From positions 1 to 63,707 of the forward strand of contig DATCZS010000174.1 of NCBI GenBank assembly GCA_036525795.1: 63,707 nt of DNA. The letters run 5' to 3'. This document shows, one piece after another, positions 48,921 through 58,042 of the stretch; position 1 is the first letter of the stretch; each line of letters begins with the position of its first letter. Made by a program: the position numbers and the translations under genes. The DNA comes from DATCZS01 sp036525795 (lineage in GTDB: Bacteria > Actinomycetota > Acidimicrobiia > Spongiisociales > ZC4RG35). Below the pieces are notes generated by a model. That model saw only the letters and a program-made list of their open reading frames with translations, ran no database searches and had not been told where the DNA came from.

Positions 48921-51900
48921 ATGTATCTGAAGTCGCTCAAACTCGTCGGGTTCAAGTCGTTCGCAGATCGGACGCGGATGGAGTTCCGTCCCGGTGTGAC
49001 CGTCATCGTGGGACCCAACGGGTCGGGGAAATCGAACATCGTCGACGCCATCGCCTGGGTGATGGGGACGCAGTCGCCCAAAGCGCTCCGCACCTCGAAG
49101 ATGGACGACGTCATCTTCGCCGGGACTGCCACCCGCCCGGGTCTCGGCCGCTCCGAGGTCACCCTGGTCTTGGACAACGCCTCGGGAACCCTTCCGCTCG
49201 ACCTGCGCGAGGTCAGCATCACCCGGCGGCTCTACAGGGACGGCTCGAGTGACTACGAGATCAACGGAGTTGGCTGCCGTCTGCTCGACATCCAGGAGAT
49301 GCTCTCCGACTCGGGCGTCGGGCGCCACCAGCACGTCATCATCGGACAGGGTCAGATCGACTCGATCCTCAACGCCACGCCGGAGGACCACCGAGCGGTG
49401 ATCGAGGAGGCTGCGGGAATTCTCAAGCACCGGGTGCGCAAGGACAAGGCGATCCGCCGGCTGGAGCGCACCGACGCCGATGTGCTGCGGCTGAAGGACA
49501 TCCTCGGCGAGTTGACGAGGCAGATGAGACCTCTGAAGCGTCAGGCGGCTGCCGCCGCCCGCCACGACGAGGTCGCCGGGGCGGCGAGCGCGCTTCGGCT
49601 CTTTCTCGGAGGAGAGGATCTCCGCCGGGTGCAGGGACGCCTCGCTGCGCTGGCGACGGAGAGGGCGCAACTCGGCGAAGACGTCGGGGCCGCCGAGGCC
49701 GAGATGTCTGAGCTGGAGTCGGCGCTGGTCCTCCTGCGGCAGGCGGCAGGCGAGGTCGGCCAGGCCCTGGAGCGAGACACCGCCGCCGCCGCCCGCCTCG
49801 AGACCACGATCGAACGGCTGCGGCGCATCGGATCGATCGCCCATGAGCGGCACCGGGCGGGGACCGCCCGGCTGGAAGGTGCCGACGAGCGCAGGCGCGA
49901 CCTGCGGGCCGAACAGGACATGCTCGCCCGGCAGCTGGAGTCCGACCGGCAGGCCGAACACGAGCTCAGAAGCCGGTCCGAACCGGCCGAGCGTCGCTTC
50001 CGGGCACTGGAATCCGAAGAGCGGTCGCTCGCCGACCAGGAGATGATGACCACCGAGGGGGCGATCGCCGTCGTTCGCGGTGATCTGCGGTCGTTGGACG
50101 CCGGCGACGAACGCGACACCCGCGAGGTCGGTGCCGTCGATCGCCGCCTCGATGCGCTGCGCGGCCAGATCGACGAGGAACGCGAGGAGATGCGTCGCAT
50201 CAACGACGACATCCGCGAGATCGACGTGCTCGCCGGCCAGGCCCAGCGCCGCTACCAGCAGGCCGAGTCGGAGCGCGTCGCCGCCCAGGACGCGTGGCAG
50301 CGGGCCGAGGAGGAACACACCGACGCCCGCGTGGGGGTGGCCGCGGCGGAGGCCCGGCTGGAGGCGGTGCGCGAGGCGGTCGAAGGGCTGGCCGACCGGG
50401 AGGCGCGAGGGATGGCGGAAGCGGCGGCCGGAGCACTCGGCTCCATCGCCGGCCGTCTCGACGTCCCGGACGAGCACGCCGCCGCCGTCGACGCAGCCCT
50501 CGGTTGGTGGTCGGATGCCGTCGCCTTCGGATCGGGGCGGGAACTGGATGACGCGGTAGGGCTGCTCAAAGGTGCCGGGCGGGGCGGGGTGCCGATGGTC
50601 GCGGGCGCAGGAAACCCCGTGGAGATCGCCCGGATGGTTTCGGCGAGTGTGGGGCTCAAGCCGCTGATCGACCTGCTCGGCCCCCGCGCCGATTCGGCGC
50701 TCGCCGCCCGCCTCCTGGGAGACGTGCTGGTCGCCGAGGGCTGGAAAGCCGCCCGTCAGATCGTGGCTGCCCACCCGGAGGTGCGGGTGGTGACACCCGA
50801 GGGAGACCTCATCACCGTCGACGGGGTTCGCGTGGCCCACCCCGATGGCGCCACCCCGGCCATGCTCGAACACGCCGCGATCGTGCTGGAGAAGGCCGGA
50901 ACCCACCTGGCGCGAGCCGAGAGCCTGTTGACCCAGACCCGTCGGGTGTTCGACGAGGCCAGACAATTCGAGCGCGACGCCCTCGAGACGCTCGAGGCAC
51001 TCGAAGCGCGTCTGGCCGGATCGACAGAGGCGATGGCCCGACTCGATCGGGGGATACACGCCGCTCAGCAGGAGTGCGGCCGGCTTGAGGAACGGCGCGC
51101 CAGTCTCATCGAGGCATCTTCGGAGCGATCGGAGCAGCGGGGGACACTCGTCGCCCGCCTGTCGGCACTCGAAGGAGAGGAAGCCGAGCGCCAGCGTGCC
51201 TGGGAGGACGTCGTGCGGCGTCGCCAGGAGGTGGCGGAGCGACGAGAGGCCGCCCGTGCCGAGTGGCAGGAGGTGTCCTCACAACACCGGGCCCTGGCCG
51301 AGAGGGTCCAGCTCGCCGAGTCGAGACTCGCCGCGATCGCCGAAGGGTTGGCGTCCGAGGAGGACCGCCCGGTCGACCCCGAAGGCCTGGCCCGCCTGGC
51401 GCAGATCGAACAGTCGGCCCGCCAGGCGGTGGATGCCGCCCGCGCCGCAGTCGACCAGCTCCGCACCCGCCAGCTCTCTCTGCGTGAGACCGCCGGGACC
51501 ACCGGGCGCCGTCTCGGGGCGGCACAGGATCGCCACACGGCCCTCCTCGAACGGCTCGCCGCCAACAAGGACCGGGCGTCCGAGATCGCCATCGAATCTG
51601 CCGAGCTCGGGGTCAGGCGCGAATCGATCGCCGAGACGCTCAGACGCGACTCCGATGCCTCCGAGGAACAGGCCCTTTCGGCAGAACGCCCCGAGTTCGA
51701 GGGCGATCTGCGTGAGGCCCTGTCTGCCAAAGAGGCCGAGCTGCGCCGCATGGGCCCCATCAACCCGCTGGCGGCCGCCGAATACCAGGAGATCGGCGAG
51801 CGCCATACGTTTCTCACCGAACAGCTCGACGACCTCGAGCGCTCGCGCAGGGAGCTGGCCGGTGTCATCGCCGCTCTCGACGAAGAGATCAAGCAGCGGT

Positions 51901-52361
51901 TCCTGTCGGCCTTCGAGGAGATCGCCGCCGCCTACGAGAAGCACTTCACGGTGCTCTTCCCCGGAGGACGCGGCCGGCTCCGGCTCACCGATCCCGGGGA
52001 TCCGCTGGCGTCCGGAGTCGACATCGGGGCACAGCCGCTCGGGAAGAAGGTCTCGAAGATGTCCCTGCTCTCCGGCGGCGAGCGGTCGCTCGCCGCACTG
52101 GCGTTCCTGTTCGCGGTGTTCAGGGCGCGGCCCAGTCCCTTCTACGTGCTCGACGAGGTCGAGGCCGCCCTCGACGATGCCAACCTGCGCCGCTTCCTGC
52201 GGCTGCTGGACGCATTCCGGGACGATGCGCAGCTGATGATCGTGACCCACCAACAGCAGACGATGGAGAGCGCGGATGTGCTGTACGGGGTCACGATGGA
52301 GCCAGGCGGGTCATCCAAGGTGGTCGCCAAGGCTCTTCACGAGGTGACCGTCGAGGTCTGA
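48921..52361 (+). CDS. smc: Chromosome partition protein SMC
   Basis: 1146 residues. Head: LKSLKLVGFKSFADRTRMEF and Walker A GPNGSGKSNIVDAIAWVMG, GQGQIDSILNATPEDHR (Q-loop region). Long coiled coils lead to a hinge at about residues 495-650 (AVDAALGWWSDAVAFGSGRE, GRGGVPMVAGAG). C-terminal head: signature LLSGGERSLAALAFLFA and Walker B FYVLDEVEAALDDANLRRFL. Condensin ATPase for chromosome organisation. A TAGCGT box (48891-48896) lies in the 85-bp gap upstream. Confidence 0.97.
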   Translation: MYLKSLKLVGFKSFADRTRMEFRPGVTVIVGPNGSGKSNIVDAIAWVMGTQSPKALRTSKMDDVIFAGTATRPGLGRSEVTLVLDNASGTLPLDLREVSITRRLYRDGSSDYEINGVGCRLLDIQEMLSDSGVGRHQHVIIGQGQIDSILNATPEDHRAVIEEAAGILKHRVRKDKAIRRLERTDADVLRLKDILGELTRQMRPLKRQAAAAARHDEVAGAASALRLFLGGEDLRRVQGRLAALATERAQLGEDVGAAEAEMSELESALVLLRQAAGEVGQALERDTAAAARLETTIERLRRIGSIAHERHRAGTARLEGADERRRDLRAEQDMLARQLESDRQAEHELRSRSEPAERRFRALESEERSLADQEMMTTEGAIAVVRGDLRSLDAGDERDTREVGAVDRRLDALRGQIDEEREEMRRINDDIREIDVLAGQAQRRYQQAESERVAAQDAWQRAEEEHTDARVGVAAAEARLEAVREAVEGLADREARGMAEAAAGALGSIAGRLDVPDEHAAAVDAALGWWSDAVAFGSGRELDDAVGLLKGAGRGGVPMVAGAGNPVEIARMVSASVGLKPLIDLLGPRADSALAARLLGDVLVAEGWKAARQIVAAHPEVRVVTPEGDLITVDGVRVAHPDGATPAMLEHAAIVLEKAGTHLARAESLLTQTRRVFDEARQFERDALETLEALEARLAGSTEAMARLDRGIHAAQQECGRLEERRASLIEASSERSEQRGTLVARLSALEGEEAERQRAWEDVVRRRQEVAERREAARAEWQEVSSQHRALAERVQLAESRLAAIAEGLASEEDRPVDPEGLARLAQIEQSARQAVDAARAAVDQLRTRQLSLRETAGTTGRRLGAAQDRHTALLERLAANKDRASEIAIESAELGVRRESIAETLRRDSDASEEQALSAERPEFEGDLREALSAKEAELRRMGPINPLAAAEYQEIGERHTFLTEQLDDLERSRRELAGVIAALDEEIKQRFLSAFEEIAAAYEKHFTVLFPGGRGRLRLTDPGDPLASGVDIGAQPLGKKVSKMSLLSGGERSLAALAFLFAVFRARPSPFYVLDEVEAALDDANLRRFLRLLDAFRDDAQLMIVTHQQQTMESADVLYGVTMEPGGSSKVVAKALHEVTVEV

Positions 52362-52414
52362 CGGCCGGCGATCGGCGGTGGGCGCCGGCGTATCGCTGAT
52401 ATCGTCACGGATCC

Positions 52415-53428
52415 ATGGACTGGGTGTCTCTCCTCCTGATCGGCGCGCTGGTGGTCATCCTGGTGGTCGGGATGGTCGTCGTTCGCGGCCGGTCGCGGAC
52501 CCGGTCGATCGTCGAAGAGATCGGCGCCGCCCGCGCCGGCTCGGCCGATCTGGCGACCAGATTGACCAAGAGCCGCAGGGCGTTGGGCGAGGCCCTTCGG
52601 GCCGCGCTCGGCCGGGGTCAGATGGATCAGCAGTTCTGGGAATCGCTCGAGGAGGCGTTGATCGGCGCAGACGTCGGTGTGACGGCCTCGACCAGGATCG
52701 TCGAGCAGGTGCGCGAGGGTCGGCCCGAGAGCCCGGCGCAGGCGCGCCTGTCGCTGGAGACGGAGGTGCACCGGGTGTTGGCCGGGAGGGATCGCGAGCT
52801 TTCGCTGGAGGGCAGCCCTGCGGTGATCCTGGTGGTCGGGGTCAACGGCACGGGCAAGACGACGTCGATCGCCAAGCTCGCCAGCCGGCTCACAGGGCTG
52901 GGCATCACGCCGATCCTGGGGGCGGCAGACACGTTTCGGGCGGCGGCGGACACCCAACTCCGCACGTGGGCAGAGCGGGTCGGGGTCGAGATCGTGGCAG
53001 GTCAGGAGGGGTCGGATCCCGCTGCCGTGGCGTTCGACGCGCTGTCCGCCGCCCGTGCGCGGGGACGCGACGTGGTCATCGTCGACACCGCCGGCCGGCT
53101 TCACTCCAAGCGCAACCTCATGGGCGAGCTGGGAAAGATCCGGCGGGTGCTGGAGCGGGAGGCGGGGGGGATCTCGGAGGTGCTGTTGGTGCTGGACGCC
53201 ACCGCCGGGCAGAACGGGGTCGCCCAGGCCCGGCAGTTCGCCGAGACCGCCGGGGTCACCGGTATCGTGCTCACCAAGCTCGACGGCACGGCACGGGGAG
53301 GGATCGTGGTCGCCATCGAACAGGATCTCGGGATTCCCGTGAAGTTCATCGGCGTGGGGGAGGGGATGGACGACCTGATCCCGTTCGACCCGGACGCCTT
53401 CGTCGACGCATTGCTGGCCGACGCATGA
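52415..53428 (+). CDS. ftsY: Signal recognition particle receptor FtsY
   Basis: 337 residues from ATG 52415, nine bases after TATCGT (52400-52405). An N-terminal transmembrane helix (residues 4-24) precedes the N domain (FWESLEEALIGADVGV) and G domain: VVGVNGTGKTTSIAKLAS, GAADTFRAAADTQLRTWA, VIVDTAGRLHSKRNLMGEL, LTKLDGTARGG, FIGVGEGMDDL. Docks SRP-ribosome complexes at the membrane. Overlaps cdd by ATGA. Confidence 0.96.
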   Translation: MDWVSLLLIGALVVILVVGMVVVRGRSRTRSIVEEIGAARAGSADLATRLTKSRRALGEALRAALGRGQMDQQFWESLEEALIGADVGVTASTRIVEQVREGRPESPAQARLSLETEVHRVLAGRDRELSLEGSPAVILVVGVNGTGKTTSIAKLASRLTGLGITPILGAADTFRAAADTQLRTWAERVGVEIVAGQEGSDPAAVAFDALSAARARGRDVVIVDTAGRLHSKRNLMGELGKIRRVLEREAGGISEVLLVLDATAGQNGVAQARQFAETAGVTGIVLTKLDGTARGGIVVAIEQDLGIPVKFIGVGEGMDDLIPFDPDAFVDALLADA

Positions 53429-53811
53429 CGGACACAGAGCTCCTCGATCTCGCCAGACAGGCAGCACAGGGCTCGTACTCGCCATACTCGGGCTTCCGGG
53501 TCGGGTGCGCCGTGGTCACCGACGCCGGAGAGATCGTCCAGTCGGCCAACGTGGAGAACGCGGCCTATCCGGTGTCGCAGTGCGCCGAAGCCAATGCGAT
53601 CAACTTCGCCGTGTCGCACGGTGCCAGGGCGATCCCCACGGTTGCGGTGGCGTGCATCGATGCACCTTCGATCGACCTGGCGTATCCGTGTGGGCGGTGC
53701 AGGCAGATCATGTCCGAGTTCGGGGTGGAGCGGGTGCTGGTCACCACGGCAGGTGACGAGGTCAGGGACCACTCCCTCGACGATCTCCTTCCCCATCGAT
53801 TCAGTTTCTGA
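53425..53811 (+). CDS. cdd: Cytidine deaminase
   Basis: 128 residues from ATG 53425. YSPYSGFRVGCAVV, ANVENAAYPVSQCAEANAIN (CAE zinc/proton-shuttle motif) and YPCGRCRQIMSEF (PCxxC zinc ligands). Deaminates (deoxy)cytidine to (deoxy)uridine, supplying DeoA and then DeoB, encoded further along on the opposite strand. Confidence 0.94.
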   Translation: MTDTELLDLARQAAQGSYSPYSGFRVGCAVVTDAGEIVQSANVENAAYPVSQCAEANAINFAVSHGARAIPTVAVACIDAPSIDLAYPCGRCRQIMSEFGVERVLVTTAGDEVRDHSLDDLLPHRFSF

Positions 53812-53992
53812 CGCGCCTGCGCCCGGGCGGAACCGGAGGGTTGCGATGACCCTGATCGTTGGACGGCCGACCCGATCGGACCCGGCCGTCGCAGGGGTGC
53901 GGCCCCGGACGGGGCGGGTGCCCGGGGTATCGCCTCCGCCCCACCGGCGGCGGGGTATCGTCCGTGACGTCGAGGAACCGGAGGGCTCCGCC

Positions 53993-54790
53993 ATGACCGA
54001 TGTCGTTCGCTCGCCCAAGCTGGAGAGGAGGGTCTACGAGCACGAGCTCGGCCGCCTCCAGCTCGAACTGGTGAAGATGGCGGAATGGGTGCGCGACTCG
54101 GGGCACAAGCTGGTCCTGGTCTTCGAGGGGCGTGACGCCGCCGGAAAGGGCGGCACCATCAAGCGGATCACCGAGCCGCTCAATCCCAGAGCGGCCCGCG
54201 TCGTGGCGCTCCCCAAACCGACCGAACGAGAACACACCCAGTGGTACTTCCAGCGCTACGTGGCCCACCTTCCGGCTGCCGGAGAGATCGTGATCTACGA
54301 CCGCTCCTGGTACAACCGGGCGGGCGTCGAGCGGGTGATGGGGTTCTGCACCGATGCCGAGTACTGGGACTTCATGCGGTCGGTGCCGGACTTCGAACGA
54401 ATGCTGATCAGGTCCGGCGTCCAGCTGGTGAAGTACTGGTTCTCGGTGTCCGACGAAGAACAGGAGCGGCGGTTCCAGAAGCGGCTGGACGATCCGCGGC
54501 GGCGCTGGAAGTTCTCGGACATGGACACCTTTGCCCGGAGCCGGTGGCACGAGTACTCCCGGGCGAAGGACATCATGATGGAGCACACCTCGATCCCCGA
54601 GGCGCCGTGGTGGGAGGTCGACTCCGACGACAAGCGCCGTGCTCGGCTGAATTGCATCTCACACCTGCTGTCGATGGTGCCGTACGAAGAGATCGAGTAC
54701 CCCGCCATCGCGCTGCCCCCCACCAATCACGACCCGCGGTACCAGCGACCTCCAAAGGACTCGCTGAACTGGATCCCCGAGGTGTACTGA
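53993..54790 (+). CDS. ppk2: Polyphosphate kinase 2
   Basis: 265 residues from ATG 53993, with GGAGGG upstream and TATCGT (53956-53961) as a likely -10. LVFEGRDAAGKGGTIKRITE is Walker A, YDRSWYNRAGVERVMGF Walker B, and FSVSDEEQERRFQKR the lid region. Single-domain PPK2 enzymes use polyphosphate to phosphorylate NDPs or NMPs. The class cannot be fixed by eye. The 181-bp gap before it (53812-53992) holds only GC-rich inverted repeats. Confidence 0.93.
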   Translation: MTDVVRSPKLERRVYEHELGRLQLELVKMAEWVRDSGHKLVLVFEGRDAAGKGGTIKRITEPLNPRAARVVALPKPTEREHTQWYFQRYVAHLPAAGEIVIYDRSWYNRAGVERVMGFCTDAEYWDFMRSVPDFERMLIRSGVQLVKYWFSVSDEEQERRFQKRLDDPRRRWKFSDMDTFARSRWHEYSRAKDIMMEHTSIPEAPWWEVDSDDKRRARLNCISHLLSMVPYEEIEYPAIALPPTNHDPRYQRPPKDSLNWIPEVY

Positions 54791-54792
54791 GG

Positions 54793-54848
54793 GCACGTCG
54801 CACGTCGCCCGTCGCACGTCTCACGTCGCACGTCGCACGTCGCACGGC
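54793..54848. repeat. 7-bp tandem repeat, eight copies
   Basis: Consensus GCACGTC in eight head-to-tail units (five exact, three with one change) fills most of the gap between the convergent ppk2 and FAD-oxidoreductase genes. No intrinsic terminator with a T-tract is seen there. Confidence 0.9.
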
Positions 54849-54858
54849 TGATCGCTCC

Positions 54859-56223
54859 TTACAGCTGCCCCGAGTCTCCCTGGGAGGCCATCATCGCTGC
54901 ATATGCGGGATCTTCGTACCTGGTGAGACGGAAGGCGTCTGCGTAGTCGGGCAGCGCACTCCCGGTGACATGGTTCGCCCCGAGCTCGCCGGCGGCGGCG
55001 GCCGCCATCACCCCGAAGCCCGACAGGGCGCCGACCACGACGCAGCCCTGGGTCCGCATGGGCCCGATCAGAGGCCGGTTCTCGGGGGTCTTGGTGTAGT
55101 ACCCGCCGTCCACGACGTGGCGGGGGAGCCCGTGGCGGTAGTGGGAGAGACCGGGGAACGCGGCGGTGAGACCACGAATGACCGCCTCGGTGTAGAGATC
55201 ATCGACGGGAAGCGGCCACGACGGTTGCCGGACGAGGCGCCGGTACTCCCACAGCCCCAGCACCCAGTGCGAGTCTGGCCCGCCCTCCGGCCGGGCGTGA
55301 CATGCCGGCGGGAGCACGCCGAGCAGGTCCTCCCGGTTCGACTCGAGGAGGAGCGCTCGCTCGTCCTCCGTCCAGTCGATGGGCTGTGGATCGTTCCAGA
55401 TCACCATCGGGGCCTCGCGGGGAACGGCGCCGGCCGAATCGGCGAAGGCCGTCTTGAGGTGGACTTCGGAGGACACCGGAAGGCTCTCGCCTGCCATCCG
55501 GGCGGTGTCTTCCAGCATGGGGCCGGAGGCGTTGACGAGGATCGGGGTGACGATCCGCCGGTCGCCGACGATCACCGCCTCGACTCGGGAGCGGTGCGTC
55601 TCGACCGCCGTGACCTCTCCGGAGACGACCCGGGCACCGTGCTCGATGGCGCGTTCCAGCATCCAGGAGCCGTATTGCTGGGCGGAGAGCCATCCCGCCC
55701 GCCGAACGTGCAGGCCCCCGACCACTGCAGACGAGACGAACGGGAACCGGCGTCGGACCGCATCGCCGACGAGGAAGAGGTCGGCGCCGTCTGGGGCGCC
55801 TTCGAAGCCGTGGGCCGGCGATGGTTCGTAGCGCGGGTCGTCCGGGCGAGCTCGATGCACGCGCAGCTCGCCTCCGCCGAGGCGTGAGATCTCCGAGGCC
55901 TGACGGCCCAGCGCCTCGAGGTTCTCCCGATCGGTGGTGAGGAACAGGTAGCCGCGTCTGGACAGACCGAAGGCGTTGTCGGAGCGACGAGCGTGATCTT
56001 CCATCAGGTCGATCGAACGGTTCATCAGATCGACCATGGCGGTCCCCGGTCCCGGCCACCAGTTGCGGTAGCACTCGGTCGACTTGTCGCTCGTCAGTGT
56101 CAGGGGCGGACGGGGATCGCACACGACGACATCGGGGACGCCGTGCACGACCGCCAGGTGATAGGCGGTGGAGATGCCGGCGATCCCTGCGCCGGCCACC
56201 ACCGTCGAAGCACGATCGCTCAT
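54859..56223 (-). CDS. FAD-dependent oxidoreductase, DAO family
   Basis: 454 residues. The FAD-binding start STVVAGAGIAGISTAYHLAV (GxGxxG) is followed by a DAO-type body: SRRGYLFLTT, VGGLHVRRAGWLSAQQYGSW, LVNASGPMLEDTARMAG, and the C-terminal TPENRPLIGPMRTQGCVVVGALSGFG. Similar proteins oxidise N-methyl or amino-acid substrates such as sarcosine or dimethylglycine. It lies just downstream of etfB-etfA on the same strand, so electrons may pass to ETF rather than to oxygen. The substrate is not known. Confidence 0.87.
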   Translation of the reverse strand: MSDRASTVVAGAGIAGISTAYHLAVVHGVPDVVVCDPRPPLTLTSDKSTECYRNWWPGPGTAMVDLMNRSIDLMEDHARRSDNAFGLSRRGYLFLTTDRENLEALGRQASEISRLGGGELRVHRARPDDPRYEPSPAHGFEGAPDGADLFLVGDAVRRRFPFVSSAVVGGLHVRRAGWLSAQQYGSWMLERAIEHGARVVSGEVTAVETHRSRVEAVIVGDRRIVTPILVNASGPMLEDTARMAGESLPVSSEVHLKTAFADSAGAVPREAPMVIWNDPQPIDWTEDERALLLESNREDLLGVLPPACHARPEGGPDSHWVLGLWEYRRLVRQPSWPLPVDDLYTEAVIRGLTAAFPGLSHYRHGLPRHVVDGGYYTKTPENRPLIGPMRTQGCVVVGALSGFGVMAAAAAGELGANHVTGSALPDYADAFRLTRYEDPAYAAMMASQGDSGQL

Positions 56224-56260
56224 GAGGTGTCCGACGCCCGACGATGCAAGGGGCGATCCC

Positions 56261-57211
56261 TCACACCCGCCGGGCGAGCTCCTCGGCCAGCTTCGGCAGG
56301 ACGGTGTTCACGTCACCGACGATCCCCAGGTCGGCCACTGCGAAGATCGGCGCCTCGGGATCCTTGTTGATGGCGATGATGGTCTTGGAGTCCTTCATCC
56401 CGACCAGGTGCTGCATCGCCCCTGAGATTCCCGCGGCGATGTACACGTCCGGCTTCACGGTCTTGCCGGTCTGGCCGACCTGCTTGGCGAACGGCACCCA
56501 TCCGGCGTCGACGATCGCCCGCGTCGCCCCCGTGGCCGCTCTGAGGGGCTTGGCCACCGCCTCGATCAGGGCGTAGTTCTCGGCGCTGCCCAATCCGCGC
56601 CCGCCTGCCACGATCACCGCCGCTTCTTCGAGCTGAGGGCCTTGCTTCTCTTCCACGTGGCTGGCCGATACCGCCGCCGACGAACGTCCGACGTCGGGAA
56701 GATCGACCCTCTGCACCGATGGCATCACCCCGGAGGCCGGTTCCGCCGCGATCGACTTCGGCCGCATCAGCACGATCGGAGTCGGGCCGCCGGTGAGGGC
56801 CGAGGTCACGATCTGCGACCCTCCGAAGATCTCGTGTCGGGCCGTGACTCCGCCGTCGAGCGATACGTCGATGGCGTTGGAGAGGACGCTCTGGTTCAGC
56901 CGGGCGGCCAATCTCCCGGCGATGTCGCGATCGTCGTATCCCTGGCCGAACAGCACGAGATCGGGCGGTGCCTGCTCGACCAGCGACGCGAGGGCCGCTG
57001 CCACCGGCCCCGAGGCGAGGACGTCGGGGCAATCGAAGTGGTAGACGGACGTGGCTCCGTACTCGCCCAGCGTGGCGAACGGGCCGTCGCCTCCGGAACC
57101 GAGATACAGGGCCGTCACTTCGCCCAGGGATCGCGCCTTGGTCAGGAGCTCGAGCCCGAGCGTGGTCGGGGCACCCTGGGACTCCTGAACGAACACCCAC
57201 ACTGCGGCCAT
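56261..57211 (-). CDS. etfA: Electron transfer flavoprotein, alpha subunit
   Basis: 316 residues. N-terminal AVWVFVQESQGAPTTLGLEL, then AAVIVAGGRGLGSAENYALI and the FAD motif VGQTGKTVKPDVYIAAGISG, AMQHLVGMKDSKTIIAINKD, PEAPIFAVADLGIVGDV. Carries electrons from acyl-CoA and related dehydrogenases to the quinone pool. One base separates it from etfB. Confidence 0.95.
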   Translation of the reverse strand: MAAVWVFVQESQGAPTTLGLELLTKARSLGEVTALYLGSGGDGPFATLGEYGATSVYHFDCPDVLASGPVAAALASLVEQAPPDLVLFGQGYDDRDIAGRLAARLNQSVLSNAIDVSLDGGVTARHEIFGGSQIVTSALTGGPTPIVLMRPKSIAAEPASGVMPSVQRVDLPDVGRSSAAVSASHVEEKQGPQLEEAAVIVAGGRGLGSAENYALIEAVAKPLRAATGATRAIVDAGWVPFAKQVGQTGKTVKPDVYIAAGISGAMQHLVGMKDSKTIIAINKDPEAPIFAVADLGIVGDVNTVLPKLAEELARRV

Positions 57212-57212
57212 G

Positions 57213-57971
57213 TCAGATCACCTTCGCCTGTTCGAGTGCGGCGACGATCCGGAGATGGCCGTCGCCGTCGTCTTCCACGATTTCGCCCGCCTGCCGTTCG
57301 GGTGCGGCGGCGATGCCCACGACCTCCTGATCGATACCCGCCGCAACCCCGAGGTCGGAGAGGGTGAGGGTGTCCACCGGCTTCTTCTTGGCATCCATGA
57401 TCCCCTTGAACGTGGGGTAGCGCGGCTCGACTACGCCGGCAGTCACCGTGACGAGCGCCGGGAGCGAGGCGTCGACGACGTCGTAGCCCATGGCGGTTTG
57501 GCGGTGGATCTTCACCGTCCCGTCCCCGACGTCGACCTTGGTCGCATAGGTGAGAGCCGGGACGTCGAGGAACTCGGCGATCATCTGGGGGACCACCCCC
57601 GAGTAGCCGTCGGTCGACTCGGTCCCGGCGACCACGAGGTCGTAGCCCTCCCGTTCGATGGCCGCCGCCAGGACCCGGGCGGTCCGGAGGGCGTCCGAGC
57701 CGCGGAGCGACGGGTCGTCGATCATGACCGCCTTGTCCGCTCCCATCGCCAGAGCCTGGCGGATGCCCTGCATGTTGCCTGTCGGACCCATGCTGACCAG
57801 CGTGACGGTGCCCTCGTGAGCCTGGGCGAGTTGGAGACCCATCTCCACTCCGTAGCGGTCGGTGTCGTCCAACACCTGCTCGTTGGGCCGAACGAGCCAG
57901 TGGCTGTCCGGATCGAGGGTGTACGGACTGGCCGGATCGGGGATCTGCTTGACGCAGACGACCACGTTCAT
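57213..57971 (-). CDS. etfB: Electron transfer flavoprotein, beta subunit
   Basis: 252 residues, with AAGGAGC before the ATG. NVVVCVKQIPDPASPYTLD, MGPTGNMQGIRQALAMGADK, DLVVAGTESTDGYSGVVPQM and YPTFKGIMDAKKKPVDTLTL (conserved ETF-beta recognition loop) are diagnostic. Partner of etfA. Confidence 0.95.
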   Translation of the reverse strand: MNVVVCVKQIPDPASPYTLDPDSHWLVRPNEQVLDDTDRYGVEMGLQLAQAHEGTVTLVSMGPTGNMQGIRQALAMGADKAVMIDDPSLRGSDALRTARVLAAAIEREGYDLVVAGTESTDGYSGVVPQMIAEFLDVPALTYATKVDVGDGTVKIHRQTAMGYDVVDASLPALVTVTAGVVEPRYPTFKGIMDAKKKPVDTLTLSDLGVAAGIDQEVVGIAAAPERQAGEIVEDDGDGHLRIVAALEQAKVI

Positions 57972-58042
57972 CGGCGTGCTCCTTGCACTCGGTTTCTGCG
58001 ATCGACATTACCGATCGGGCGGTTGGCGACCCGAATCGGTGA

